Source of the DNA: Pseudomonas simiae
Lineage (GTDB): Bacteria > Pseudomonadota > Gammaproteobacteria > Pseudomonadales > Pseudomonadaceae
NCBI RefSeq assembly: GCF_900111895.1
Contig: NZ_FOKB01000006.1
Span: forward strand, 1-64,000
Length of the DNA: 64,000 nucleotides
Direction of reading: 5' to 3'
The translations under genes were made by a program, and so were the position numbers. A model generated the notes under the pieces. It did no database searches. It was not told the origin of the DNA and worked only from the letters and a program-made list of their open reading frames with translations. Shown one piece after another: positions 52,418 through 61,388 of the stretch (the stretch's first letter is position 1; each line of letters begins with the position of its first letter).

Positions 52418-55006
52418 ATGAAGCGCAAGCAGTTCCAGAAAAGCCTGTTGGCAGTCATGGTCGGCGCAATCAGCACCCAGGTGCTGGCGGTGGATGTCGA
52501 CCTTGGCGCAGGCAAAACGATGTTCATCAGCGAAACCTACAATGAGTCGTTGGTGCTCACCGGGCAGACCACCCAGGTGGTCGATCAGAACAGCACGGCC
52601 GCTGCGGGGCTGGGGGTCGCCAATACCCACATCCAGGGCTCGTTGATCAACCGCGCGGACATTACGCTGAATGCCGATGGCCGTACCATCCGTGGCATTG
52701 CGCTGGACCCGATGTACTGGACCGGTCCTCAGAACCTGAGCCCCGGTTCTGTCACGGGTAACGTCGAGCAGGCCGGTATCATTTCGATGAACAATGGCGG
52801 CGACGAAGGCATGGAGATCGGCAAGACGGTCATTGGCGGCAGTGTGATCAACTCCGGCACGATCCGTTCGACACCCCCTTCGACACCGGCACCGTTTCCC
52901 TCCTTCATCGGTGGGGGCGAGGGTATTTACCTGCATGGCACCACCATCGCCGGGGATGTTTCCAACACTGGCCTGATCGACATGGCGGGTGAAGGCGCGA
53001 TCGGCATCATTCTGGACCGTGACAACAATACCCCGACCACCATCGGCGGCAAGATCCTCAACTCCGGCACCGTCAAGGCGACGGGCGAAGGCGCCTGGGG
53101 CATCGAAGTTGAAACCGAGACCAGCCCGCTGCGTATCGAAAACAGTGGCCTGGTCTCGGCCAATGGTCTGGGCGCTCGTGGCATGTTGGTGTACCAGGGC
53201 ACCTTCGATTACATCCTCAATACCGGCACCATCGAAGGCGTGGGCACCGATGCGGGGGCGTTCGAATTCTCCGGTGCCGACTTTGTGCAAAACAGCGCGG
53301 CGGGCTCACGCGGTATCGTCAACCGCGGGATCATCCGCGCTGACGGCACAGCCATCAGTGTCAACCCGGCCGACCAGGTCTCGACGTTTGAAATCAACCA
53401 GCAGGCCGGCGAGATTCGCAGCAATTCCGGTACCGCGATTGATGCAGCCAACCTCGCGACGTTGAATTGGACAGGTGGCAACATCATCGGTGATGTGCTG
53501 AACCTGAACGCGGTGAACATCGACGGCCAGGCGGGTTTCACGGGCAGCCGCATCATCGCGCCGGTGTCGATCAACTCAGGTTCACTGAACCTCTCCGCGC
53601 CAGGCACTGCCATTACCGGCAACCTCAACGTGGCCAGCGGCGCCGGCATTGATATGCACCTTTCCGACAGCGTGGTGCCGACCACGCCGTACCTGACCGT
53701 CAACGGTGCCGCCAACTTTGCCCAAGCCTCGAAGCTGACGGTAAGTGCCAACCCAGGTGATTTCGCCAGCACCAACAGCGGCACTCAATACACCCTGCTG
53801 CAAGCCACCAGCGTGCAAGATAACGGCCTGTCGGTGGCCAGTTCTTCGGCGCTGCTGAACGTGCTCAGCTACTCGGCCGACGCGCAGACAGTCAAGGCCG
53901 TGGTGGCGGTCAAAGATAATCAGCAAGTCCAGCAAGCGCTGGCCGGAGTGGGCGCCAGCGCGGCTTCAGCCACAGCGGTCAACACCTTCAAGAATGGCGT
54001 ACTGAGCCAGCTCAGCCAAAACGATCAGGTGTTCCAGGCCCTGGCCAACGCCGGTACGGCGCAGCAACTGGCCCAGATCAGTGACCAGCTCAAGCCGGAC
54101 GTCAACCGTGGCGCCCTGGATGTGGCGTTGTCCGGGCAAACCGTGATCAACGGCGCGATCTTCAATCGCCTCACTGACCAACGCGAAAGCCGCCAGGCCG
54201 GTGGCGTGTGGGTGCAGGGTCTGAGCAGCAACATGGACCAGGACGGCCGTGGCGGTGACAACGGTTACTCGGCCAACAGCAGCGGCATGGCGGTGGGTGT
54301 GGACAGTCGTGTGAACGACACCACCACCTTGGGCGTGGCGTACAGCTACCTCAATTCCAACATCCATTCCGACCTCGGCAACAAGACCGATGTCGAGGGT
54401 CATGCGCTGTCGCTGTACGGCAATTGGTCGCTGCAGAACTGGTTTGTCGACGGCAGTCTCAGCTACGGCCATAACGACAACGACAGCAAGCGCCATATCG
54501 CAGGCACTACGGCCAAGGGCAGTTACGACAGCAACGTATTGTCGGCCAGCGTGATCGGCGGCTACAGCTTCAAGCCGTCCCAGGCCGTCGTGATCGAGCC
54601 TCGTGTGGCTGCGCGCTACTCCAACGTGCGCATGGAGGGCTACGACGAGAAAGGGTCGTCGGCCGCCCTGAGCACAGGTTCGCAGCGTTATGAAGTGGGC
54701 GAGTTGGGCGCTGGCGTGCGTCTGGCTGGCAACCTGCCAATGGGCGCAGGCAGCCTGCAGCCGGAAGCGACGTTGATGGCGTATCACGACCTGATGGGCG
54801 ATCGCGTGGCGCAAACTTCCAGCTACATGCTCGGCGGTTCGGCATTCACTGTGACCGGCGCGTCAGTGGCACGGGATAGCTATGAAGCCAGTGTGGGTGT
54901 GAACTACCAGGTTGCTGACTTCACCGTGGGCGCCAGTTACACCCGTCAGGCGCGCAGTGGGTTTGACGCCGATGGCGTGATGCTCAAGGCGCGCTATGCG
55001 TTTTAA
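52418..55006 (+). CDS. Autotransporter (type Va) with beta-helical passenger
   Basis: An 862-residue secreted protein: signal peptide (about 1-24, ending VLA), a passenger with repeated N(S/T)G-(T/L)(I/V) motifs (about 30-480) typical of a beta-helix, an alpha-helical linker (about 500-585) and an autotransporter barrel (about 590-862; GGVWVQGLSS .. LKARYAF) ending in the aromatic residue needed for insertion. No protease or lipase motif is seen, so an adhesin or structural role is likely. The ATG at 52418 has GGAG 6 bases before it. Confidence 0.92.
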   Translation: MKRKQFQKSLLAVMVGAISTQVLAVDVDLGAGKTMFISETYNESLVLTGQTTQVVDQNSTAAAGLGVANTHIQGSLINRADITLNADGRTIRGIALDPMYWTGPQNLSPGSVTGNVEQAGIISMNNGGDEGMEIGKTVIGGSVINSGTIRSTPPSTPAPFPSFIGGGEGIYLHGTTIAGDVSNTGLIDMAGEGAIGIILDRDNNTPTTIGGKILNSGTVKATGEGAWGIEVETETSPLRIENSGLVSANGLGARGMLVYQGTFDYILNTGTIEGVGTDAGAFEFSGADFVQNSAAGSRGIVNRGIIRADGTAISVNPADQVSTFEINQQAGEIRSNSGTAIDAANLATLNWTGGNIIGDVLNLNAVNIDGQAGFTGSRIIAPVSINSGSLNLSAPGTAITGNLNVASGAGIDMHLSDSVVPTTPYLTVNGAANFAQASKLTVSANPGDFASTNSGTQYTLLQATSVQDNGLSVASSSALLNVLSYSADAQTVKAVVAVKDNQQVQQALAGVGASAASATAVNTFKNGVLSQLSQNDQVFQALANAGTAQQLAQISDQLKPDVNRGALDVALSGQTVINGAIFNRLTDQRESRQAGGVWVQGLSSNMDQDGRGGDNGYSANSSGMAVGVDSRVNDTTTLGVAYSYLNSNIHSDLGNKTDVEGHALSLYGNWSLQNWFVDGSLSYGHNDNDSKRHIAGTTAKGSYDSNVLSASVIGGYSFKPSQAVVIEPRVAARYSNVRMEGYDEKGSSAALSTGSQRYEVGELGAGVRLAGNLPMGAGSLQPEATLMAYHDLMGDRVAQTSSYMLGGSAFTVTGASVARDSYEASVGVNYQVADFTVGASYTRQARSGFDADGVMLKARYAF

Positions 55007-55030
55007 GCACAGTTAAGGTCATACGCTTTG

Positions 55031-55064
55031 CCTGTGGCGAGGGAGCCCGCTCCGTCGCCACAGG
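55031..55064. repeat. REP-type hairpin between convergent genes
   Basis: CCTGTGGCGA (55031-55040) and TCGCCACAGG (55055-55064) pair perfectly around an inner GGAGC / GCTCC stem. It is a common Pseudomonas repeat and probably ends transcription from both sides. Confidence 0.8.
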
Positions 55065-55069
55065 TTTCA

Positions 55070-55657
55070 TCAGAACAACTTGCGCTGCACCGCTTCATCC
55101 AGGGTACTGCGCGTCAGCGCCTCCACCACTTCCCGCGTGTCCGCCTGGAACGGGATGCCCACGATCAGCACCAGGTGCATCCAGGTGCGTACCGATTCGC
55201 TCTTCTTCACACGGGCCAACTCCTTGCCATCCTTGTCCTTGAATACCGTTTCCAGGGTGAAGGTGTTTTTTGCCGTGCTCGGAATGAGGAACAGCGTAAA
55301 GCCGGTGATGAACGCCGACACCGGGCTGTACTCTTCGTTGTTGTGCAGCGTGGCATCCACGTAGATGTCCGAGTCGACTTTGTCAGTGCTCACCCGTGAA
55401 AAACGATTGGACTGGCGCAACGAGTCAGCCACGGCTTTTTCCCACACCACCACCGGGGCACCGACGGCAGCATTGCCCGGACCGCCGTTTACGTGGTTTT
55501 GCGCGGTGGTATGCACATACGCCGTCGGTTTTTGCGCCGGCACGTTAGCTGTCGGAGGCCAGGTCTGCACCGCTGGCAGTTCGTGTTGTGAGTAGGACAC
55601 GCAGCCGGTCAGCAAGACTGCCGCGAGTACCAGGCAGTGTTTGATCAATCCTTTCAT
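55070..55657 (-). CDS. Lipoprotein of unknown function
   Basis: A 195-residue lipoprotein with lipobox LLTGC (Cys19) and a body of alternating strands (DIYVDATLHNN, TFTLETVFKDKDGKELARVKKSE). The pattern resembles other small lipoproteins in this cluster (55673-56284 and 56557-57138), so they may be distant relatives. It lies just after its upstream neighbour (15-base gap) in one operon. Confidence 0.85.
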   Translation of the reverse strand: MKGLIKHCLVLAAVLLTGCVSYSQHELPAVQTWPPTANVPAQKPTAYVHTTAQNHVNGGPGNAAVGAPVVVWEKAVADSLRQSNRFSRVSTDKVDSDIYVDATLHNNEEYSPVSAFITGFTLFLIPSTAKNTFTLETVFKDKDGKELARVKKSESVRTWMHLVLIVGIPFQADTREVVEALTRSTLDEAVQRKLF

Positions 55658-55672
55658 GTGTTGCTCCTGAAA

Positions 55673-56284
55673 CTAGGGTTTCGCCAGGTTGGCGGTAGCG
55701 GTGTCGAGCAGTTGCGCGACCAGTTTGGTCAGTTGCTGGCCGCCCATCGAAGGCGCCCAATATTGGCCGCTGTACAACCCGACGTTATGTTCGAACTTGA
55801 TCGACTCCTTCGCCGACGCCAGCTCCTTGCCATCGCGATCGACGATGACCAGTTCGCCGGCGACGTCAAAGCTGTCCACGTAGATCGGTCCGTTGACCCA
55901 GATCCAAATGGTCAACGTCAGCAGCGCCCCCGGCACGTACGCCGGGTGCGGGGCGCGATGACCCTTGAGGGAAGTCATATTGAATTTGAGGGTGACGTCG
56001 TGCTCGCCCAGGCGTACCGGATACTCGGTCACCTGCTTGAAATAGCCCGCCGTGCGCACGTACTGGGTGATCTGGGCCGTCAGGGAGCTGCTGATCGCCG
56101 TTTTGTTGGCTTCATTGACGTCGGTGGCACTCACCGTCACATCGGCGACTTGCGCGCTGCGCGGGCTGCTGGTGGAAGCCGGATGGAGCGGGGCGCCGAT
56201 GGGGCCGGTGACGGTGTATGACACACAGCCGGTCATCGATAACGCGGCGACGAGCGTTGCCGCCCGGAGGAGGGTTTTCAACAC
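55673..56284 (-). CDS. Lipoprotein of unknown function
   Basis: A 203-residue lipoprotein with lipobox SMTGC (Cys20). The mature part has a helix (SLTAQITQYVRTAGYFKQVTEYP) and strands (HDVTLKFNMTSLKG, SFDVAGELVIVDRDGKELASAKESI), as in CsgG-like or DUF4136-like periplasmic folds. First gene of a two-gene minus-strand operon, divergent from the plus-strand lipoprotein genes. The start is GTG with AGGG upstream. Confidence 0.85.
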   Translation of the reverse strand: MLKTLLRAATLVAALSMTGCVSYTVTGPIGAPLHPASTSSPRSAQVADVTVSATDVNEANKTAISSSLTAQITQYVRTAGYFKQVTEYPVRLGEHDVTLKFNMTSLKGHRAPHPAYVPGALLTLTIWIWVNGPIYVDSFDVAGELVIVDRDGKELASAKESIKFEHNVGLYSGQYWAPSMGGQQLTKLVAQLLDTATANLAKP

Positions 56285-56556
56285 GCAATATCCCTATAAA
56301 TGAATGAACCAAGCCACTGTCTCGTCTTTCAGGGGCATAACTTGAGCGGAGGTTTTTTATCTGCCGGGTGAAGGCTATTAGCCATCACTCTTTTTGGTTG
56401 ACTGACAACGCCTTAGCGCACGGCGACCGGATGTTTGCACGTAAGCGTCAGTAAAGCGACGCCACACGGGCTTCAAAACAACTTGAGAACGGCTTTCAAC
56501 TCCGTAAAATGCCGCGACTGTTTAAAGCACGATACTTTTCAGGGACGAATTCAGAC

Positions 56557-57138
56557 ATGCGCGTGTTTGCCGTATTTCTCGCGGCGTGCCTTATGGCGGG
56601 CTGTGCCTCCAAGCCGGATTACTACATCTCCCCGGCGCCGGTGACCATTCCCAAGACCGCTACCTACTGGCTCGACACCTTCGATGTTGAGGTGGTGGGC
56701 AAGAACGAACGCTTCCTGTCGGATGACAAAGTGCGCCAGCAGCTCGGTGTCGATTTGATCGACCGCCTGCTCAAGGCCAAGCGCTACGCCAGCAGCAAGG
56801 ACAAGGCCGATTACCTGCTGGATGTGAACGTCATCTATACCCGGCGGATACAAGACACCCAAGGCGGTTTCATGACGGCCATCGTCGATGACAAGACCAT
56901 CCTCGCCAGTGTCGACTTCAACTACCAGGTCAAGGTCAAGAAAGCCGGCGCCGAAGTGCTGCATTTCTCTCAGGCTCGCCAAGGGCTGATGCCAGGCGGC
57001 TACAAGGGCGACTGGCAGAACATGAAAACGATGGCCGGGGTGCTGACCAACTCTGGCAACTCCAGTGTCGAGACCTTCTACACCGGTTTATTGAGCCGAT
57101 TCATCGTTGACGATTTGCGCGACATTCCGTCCCGCTAG
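56557..57138 (+). CDS. Lipoprotein of unknown function upstream of the CsgG-like gene
   Basis: A 193-residue lipoprotein with lipobox LMAGC (Cys16). It shows a helix then strands (VRQQLGVDLIDRLLKAKRYASS, ADYLLDVNVIYTRR, VDFNYQVKVKKAGAEVLHFS). It precedes a CsgG-like lipoprotein by 40 bases and is probably in the same operon. The ATG at 56557 is preferred over 56509 because it gives the lipoprotein signal. Confidence 0.83.
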   Translation: MRVFAVFLAACLMAGCASKPDYYISPAPVTIPKTATYWLDTFDVEVVGKNERFLSDDKVRQQLGVDLIDRLLKAKRYASSKDKADYLLDVNVIYTRRIQDTQGGFMTAIVDDKTILASVDFNYQVKVKKAGAEVLHFSQARQGLMPGGYKGDWQNMKTMAGVLTNSGNSSVETFYTGLLSRFIVDDLRDIPSR

Positions 57139-57178
57139 CGTCAGCGGGCGCACCCGATTTCCCACTTAGGAGCACCCT

Positions 57179-57859
57179 GTGAAAACACTGTCCAAAATCC
57201 TGCTGTTCGGCCTCACCGCCGCAGCGCTGCTGACCGTGGCCGGTTGCGCCACGGAGAGCAATCGCGCCATGCCGGTGGAACAAGTCGCCAGCGCCAACGT
57301 CGCCTATTCCGGTGTGCGGGTACCGATTGCAGTCGGTAAGTTCGACAACCGCTCCAGCTACATGCGCGGCATCTTCTCCGACGGCGTTGATCGCCTCGGT
57401 GGCCAGGCCAAGACCATCCTGATCACCCACCTGCAGCAGACCAACCGCTTCAGCGTGCTGGACCGCGACAACATGGGCGAGATCTCCCAGGAAGCCGCGA
57501 TCAAAGGCACTGTGCAGAAGCTCAAGGGCGCTGACTACGTCGTGACCGGCGACGTGACCGAGTTTGGCCGCAAAGAAACCGGCGACCGCCAGCTGTTCGG
57601 CATCCTCGGGCGTGGCAAGACCCAAGTGGCTTATGCCAAAGTCGCGTTGAACATCGTCAACATCAGCACCTCCGAAGTGGTGTATTCCACCCAGGGCGCC
57701 GGTGAATACGCGCTGTCCAACCGTGAAGTGATCGGTTTCGGCGGCACCGCCAGCTACGACTCCACCCTCAATGGCAAGGTCCTCGACCTGGCCATGCGTG
57801 AAGCCATCAACCGCCTCGTCGACGGCATCAACGCTGGCGCCTGGAACCCACGCAACTGA
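57179..57859 (+). CDS. CsgG/HfaB-family lipoprotein
   Basis: A 226-residue lipoprotein (lipobox TVAGC, Cys23) with the CsgG pattern (PIAVGKFDNRSS, LITHLQQTNRFSVLDRDNM, GADYVVTGDVTEFGR, LNIVNISTSEVVYSTQGAGE). CsgG itself makes an outer-membrane pore for curli, but short relatives without the pore hairpin work in assembly complexes. The order CsgG-like, DUF4810, DUF799 is a conserved lipoprotein operon in proteobacteria. The start is GTG after AGGAG. Confidence 0.9.
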   Translation: MKTLSKILLFGLTAAALLTVAGCATESNRAMPVEQVASANVAYSGVRVPIAVGKFDNRSSYMRGIFSDGVDRLGGQAKTILITHLQQTNRFSVLDRDNMGEISQEAAIKGTVQKLKGADYVVTGDVTEFGRKETGDRQLFGILGRGKTQVAYAKVALNIVNISTSEVVYSTQGAGEYALSNREVIGFGGTASYDSTLNGKVLDLAMREAINRLVDGINAGAWNPRN

Positions 57860-57900
57860 TCAGCAGCACCTCAAGCAGCACTTCAAGGAGCAGTACAAGG

Positions 57901-58263
57901 ATGAGCAAGGCAGTCAAATTGGCGCTGATGCTGACAGCAGTGGCGACGGTCGCCGGGTGCCAGACGGCGCCCCAGCCGCTGTATCAATGGGAAAGTTATC
58001 AGCCGCAGGTTTACGAATACTTCAAGGGCGAGCCCAAGGAAGCGCAGGTCGAGGCGCTGGAGCGGGACCTGCAGAAGATCAACGCCAGTGGCCGCAAGGC
58101 CCCGCCGGGTTACCACGCCCACCTGGGCATGCTGTACCTGAGCCTGGGCAAGGATGACCAGATGGTGCAGGAATTCCGCACCGAGAAGGCGCTGTTCCCT
58201 GAGTCTGCCTCGTACATGGACTTTTTGCTGAAGAACGCCAAGACCGGAGTCGCCACTAAATGA
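57901..58263 (+). CDS. DUF4810 lipoprotein
   Basis: A 120-residue lipoprotein (lipobox TVAGC, Cys20) of the DUF4810 family, with a TPR-like helical body (YEYFKGEPKEAQVEALERDL, PPGYHAHLGMLYLSLGKDDQM). It lies between the CsgG-like and DUF799 genes, 41 bases after the first and overlapping the second by ATGA. The three proteins probably form one complex at the outer membrane. Confidence 0.88.
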   Translation: MSKAVKLALMLTAVATVAGCQTAPQPLYQWESYQPQVYEYFKGEPKEAQVEALERDLQKINASGRKAPPGYHAHLGMLYLSLGKDDQMVQEFRTEKALFPESASYMDFLLKNAKTGVATK

Positions 58264-58910
58264 GCCTGTTGAAACTCACGGGCGCCTTGCTGGCCCTGGC
58301 CCTGCTCGGCGGTTGCGCAGCCCCCAAGACCATTGATTACACGGCATACAAACAGGCACGACCAAAGTCGATCCTGGTCCTGCCGCCGATCAATGAGTCG
58401 CCGGAAGTGCAGGCGTCCTACAGCATGGTCTCGCAAGTGACCTACCCGCTGGCCGAAGCTGGCTACTACGTGTTGCCGATCGCCCTGGTGGACGAAACCT
58501 TCCGCCAGAACGGCCTGACCACCGCCAATGATATCCAGGCGGTGCCACCGGCCAAGCTGCATGACATCTTCGGCGCGGATTCGGCGTTGTACATCACCGT
58601 TACCAATTACGGCACCAAGTACATGCTGATCTCCAGCGACACTTCCGTGACGGCCTCGGCCAAACTGGTCGACCTGCGCACCGGCACCACCCTGTGGACC
58701 GGCTCGGCGCATGCGTCCAGCGAGGAAGGCAACAACAACGGCGGCGGCCTCATCGGCATGCTGATCACTGCGGCGGTCAAGCAAGTGATCAACAGCTCCA
58801 CCGACGCGGCGCATCCGATTGCCGGTATCACCAGTGCGCGCCTGCTGTCGCCGGGTCAGCGTGCGGGGATCCTGTACGGTCCACGTAACCCGAAATACGG
58901 TACTGACTGA
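58260..58910 (+). CDS. DUF799 (GNA1162-like) lipoprotein
   Basis: A 216-residue lipoprotein (lipobox LLGGC, Cys19) of the DUF799 family, related to Neisseria GNA1162. It shows RPKSILVLPPINESPEV, a helix, and strands ending in LVDLRTGTTLWTGSAHA, a TolB-N/CsgG-like fold. Last gene of the operon. Role unknown; the conserved company of CsgG-like and DUF4810 proteins suggests outer-membrane transport or assembly. Confidence 0.9.
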   Translation: MSLLKLTGALLALALLGGCAAPKTIDYTAYKQARPKSILVLPPINESPEVQASYSMVSQVTYPLAEAGYYVLPIALVDETFRQNGLTTANDIQAVPPAKLHDIFGADSALYITVTNYGTKYMLISSDTSVTASAKLVDLRTGTTLWTGSAHASSEEGNNNGGGLIGMLITAAVKQVINSSTDAAHPIAGITSARLLSPGQRAGILYGPRNPKYGTD

Positions 58911-59022
58911 TTGAGCGGTTCGGCGGGGCAGGTTTTCCTGTTCCGCCGAACGGTTTAACCCGAACAGCCAGCCCCTCGCGTCTGACCTTGTGAACGGATC
59001 ATTCATTCACGAGGTTCAGCCC

Positions 59023-60663
59023 ATGTCCCGTCCTCTGCTCTTCCTGCGTCCTGCTGCCCAGGGCTTTGCCGTTACCTTGCTGGTGACGCTGGCCGGTTGT
59101 GGGCTGTCCTCTACCCATGATGCAGCCGAGCCTGCCGAAGCTGCGCCGGTCTCCGAGCTGCAAAGTATCCCCGTACAAGGCGCATTGGTTAAACGCATGC
59201 CCATGCCTGCGCCCATGAGCGCACAAAGGATGATGCAGGATTCCATCGCGATGGAATACCGCAGCGAACCCCGCGAACAATACGAAAACCTGCCGGAAAA
59301 CCCGGTGCATCGCGTGGCTGAAACGCCGGTTTCAACCTTCAGCGTGGACGTCGACACCGGCAGCTACGCCAACGTAAGACGTTTCCTCAACCAAGGCAGC
59401 CTGCCGCCCGAAGGCGCTGTGCGTCTGGAGGAAATGGTCAACTATTTCCCCTACAGCTACGCACTGCCCACCGACGGCTCGCCCTTCGGCGTGACCACCG
59501 AAGTGGCCGCCACACCATGGAACCCTCGCACCCAGTTGCTGCGCATCGGCATCAAGGCCTCCGACCGCGCCGTGGCACAGTTGGCGCCGGCCAACCTGGT
59601 GTTCCTGGTGGACGTGTCCGGCTCCATGGACCGCCGCGAAGGCTTGCCGCTGGTCAAAAGCACGCTGAAATTGCTGGTGGACCAGTTGCGTGAACAGGAC
59701 CGTGTTTCGTTGGTGGTGTATGCCGGTGAATCCCGGGTGGTGCTCAAGCCTACCTCGGGTCGTGACAAGCAGAAGATCCGCAACGCCATCGACCAACTCA
59801 CTGCCGGCGGCTCCACGGCGGGCGCGTCCGGCATCGAACTCGCCTACCAGATGGCCCGCGAAGGCTTTATCGACAAGGGCATCAATCGCATCCTGCTGGC
59901 CACCGACGGTGACTTCAACGTGGGCATCAGCGACTTTGACAGCCTCAAGCAGATGGCCGCAGAGCAGCGTAAAAGTGGCGTGTCTCTCACCACCCTGGGC
60001 TTCGGTGTGGATAACTACAACGAACACCTGATGGAACAACTGGCCGACGCGGGCGACGGTAACTACGCCTACATCGACACCCTGCGTGAAGCGCGCAAAG
60101 TGTTGGTGGACCAACTCAGTTCGACCCTGGCGGTCGTGGCTCGGGATGTGAAACTGCAGGTGGAATTCAACCCCGCACGCGTCAGCGAATATCGCCTGCT
60201 CGGCTATGAAAACCGCGCCTTGAAGCGTGAGGATTTCAACAACGACAAGGTCGACGCGGGTGAGATCGGTGCAGGGCATACGGTAACGGCGTTGTACGAA
60301 ATTGTGCCGAAGGGCGAGAAGGGGTGGTTGGAGCCTTTGCGTTACGCGGCGGTGCCGGCGGCTGAGGATAAATCCGCTGAGCTCGCGATGCTGCGTGTGC
60401 GCTACAAGCCTGCTGCGGAAGGTGACAGCCAGTTGATCGAGCGGCCCATCAGCACTGTTTCGGGCAAGGCCAGTGAAGACCTGCGTTTCGCCGCCGCCGT
60501 CGCTGCCTTCGCCCAACAGCTCAAGGGCGATGGCCGCTACACTGGTAGCATGAGCCTGCAGGACACCGCTGCACTGGCCCGCTCGGCCCGAGGCAATGAC
60601 CCGTTCGGCCTGCGCAATGAGTTCGTACAACTGGTGGAACTGGCCCAAAGCCTCAAACACTGA
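59023..60663 (+). CDS. YfbK-like von Willebrand factor A lipoprotein
   Basis: A 546-residue lipoprotein (lipobox TLAGC, Cys26). A YfbK N-terminal domain (about 85-170; FSVDVDTGSYANVRRFLNQG) precedes a vWA domain (about 185-365) with the MIDAS motif DVSGSM (197-202), and a C-terminal DUF3520-like region follows (about 380-545). Such proteins bind partners through a metal ion. It precedes an ECF sigma gene, and the same pairing is common in Pseudomonas. The ATG at 59023 has GAGG upstream; GTG at 58990 is less likely. Confidence 0.9.
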   Translation: MSRPLLFLRPAAQGFAVTLLVTLAGCGLSSTHDAAEPAEAAPVSELQSIPVQGALVKRMPMPAPMSAQRMMQDSIAMEYRSEPREQYENLPENPVHRVAETPVSTFSVDVDTGSYANVRRFLNQGSLPPEGAVRLEEMVNYFPYSYALPTDGSPFGVTTEVAATPWNPRTQLLRIGIKASDRAVAQLAPANLVFLVDVSGSMDRREGLPLVKSTLKLLVDQLREQDRVSLVVYAGESRVVLKPTSGRDKQKIRNAIDQLTAGGSTAGASGIELAYQMAREGFIDKGINRILLATDGDFNVGISDFDSLKQMAAEQRKSGVSLTTLGFGVDNYNEHLMEQLADAGDGNYAYIDTLREARKVLVDQLSSTLAVVARDVKLQVEFNPARVSEYRLLGYENRALKREDFNNDKVDAGEIGAGHTVTALYEIVPKGEKGWLEPLRYAAVPAAEDKSAELAMLRVRYKPAAEGDSQLIERPISTVSGKASEDLRFAAAVAAFAQQLKGDGRYTGSMSLQDTAALARSARGNDPFGLRNEFVQLVELAQSLKH

Positions 60664-60686
60664 TTGCCCATGCAACGACGATCCAA

Positions 60687-60774
60687 TGTGGGAGCTGGCT
60701 TGCCTGCGATAGCATCATTGCGGTGTGACTGAAACACCGAAGCCTCTGCATCGCGGGCAAGCCCGGCTCCCACA
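60687..60774. repeat. REP pair of the GGGAGC..GCTCCC type
   Basis: TGTGGGAGCTGGCTTGCCTG (60687-60706) and its near complement ending GGGCAAGCCCGGCTCCCACA (60755-60774) form an inverted pair, each with a GCGAT / ATCGC end. It separates the vWA gene from the sigma gene, so these may be separate transcripts. Confidence 0.85.
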
Positions 60775-60815
60775 GGTCATCTGCATTGATCCATCGAAAG
60801 GAGTTCGCCACCTAC

Positions 60816-61388
60816 ATGGCCGTACCCGATGATTCACCCAGCGACGAAGCGCTACTGGCCCGCTACCGAACCGGCGACAGTGCCGCGTTCGAAGCCCTGT
60901 ATGCGCGGCACCGCCAGGGCCTGTACCGATTCCTCGTATCCCTGAGCAACAAGGCCGAACTGGCCGAGGAAATCTACCAGGAAACCTGGCTCAGCCTGAT
61001 CCGCAGCGCCACCCAGCCACAAGGCCGGGCGAGTTTTCGCACATGGCTGTTCCAGATCGCCCGCAACCGCCTGATCGACCATTGGCGCAAGCACGGCATC
61101 CACAACCCGCTGCACGACAGCTACGACGAGCAATTGCACGCCCAGGCCGACGACAGCGCCGGCCCCGAGCAGCAACTGAGCCTGAGCCGCGACCAGGCCC
61201 GCCTCGATGCAGCGCTGCAAGGCCTGCCCGAAGACCAGCGCGAAGTCTTCCTGCTGCGCCTGCACGGCGACCTCGAAGTGCCGCAAATCGCCGCCCTCAC
61301 CGGCACCCCGCTGGAAACCGTCAAAAGCCGCCTGCGTTACGCCCAGCAGAAACTGCGCCGCCTGCTGGCCGAGGAGATACCCGCATGA
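60816..61388 (+). CDS. ECF sigma factor, RpoE-like
   Basis: A 190-residue sigma factor with region 2 (about 20-85; FEALYARHRQGLYRFL, EEIYQETWLSLIR, FRTWLFQIARNRLIDHWR) and region 4 (about 130-185; LPEDQREVFLLRLHGDLEVPQIAALTGTPLETVKSRLRYA). It overlaps the next gene, probably its regulator, by ATGA. An upstream TTG at 60786 would add 10 residues; the ATG at 60816 has AAGGAG a little far away (12 bases). Confidence 0.9.
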   Translation: MAVPDDSPSDEALLARYRTGDSAAFEALYARHRQGLYRFLVSLSNKAELAEEIYQETWLSLIRSATQPQGRASFRTWLFQIARNRLIDHWRKHGIHNPLHDSYDEQLHAQADDSAGPEQQLSLSRDQARLDAALQGLPEDQREVFLLRLHGDLEVPQIAALTGTPLETVKSRLRYAQQKLRRLLAEEIPA

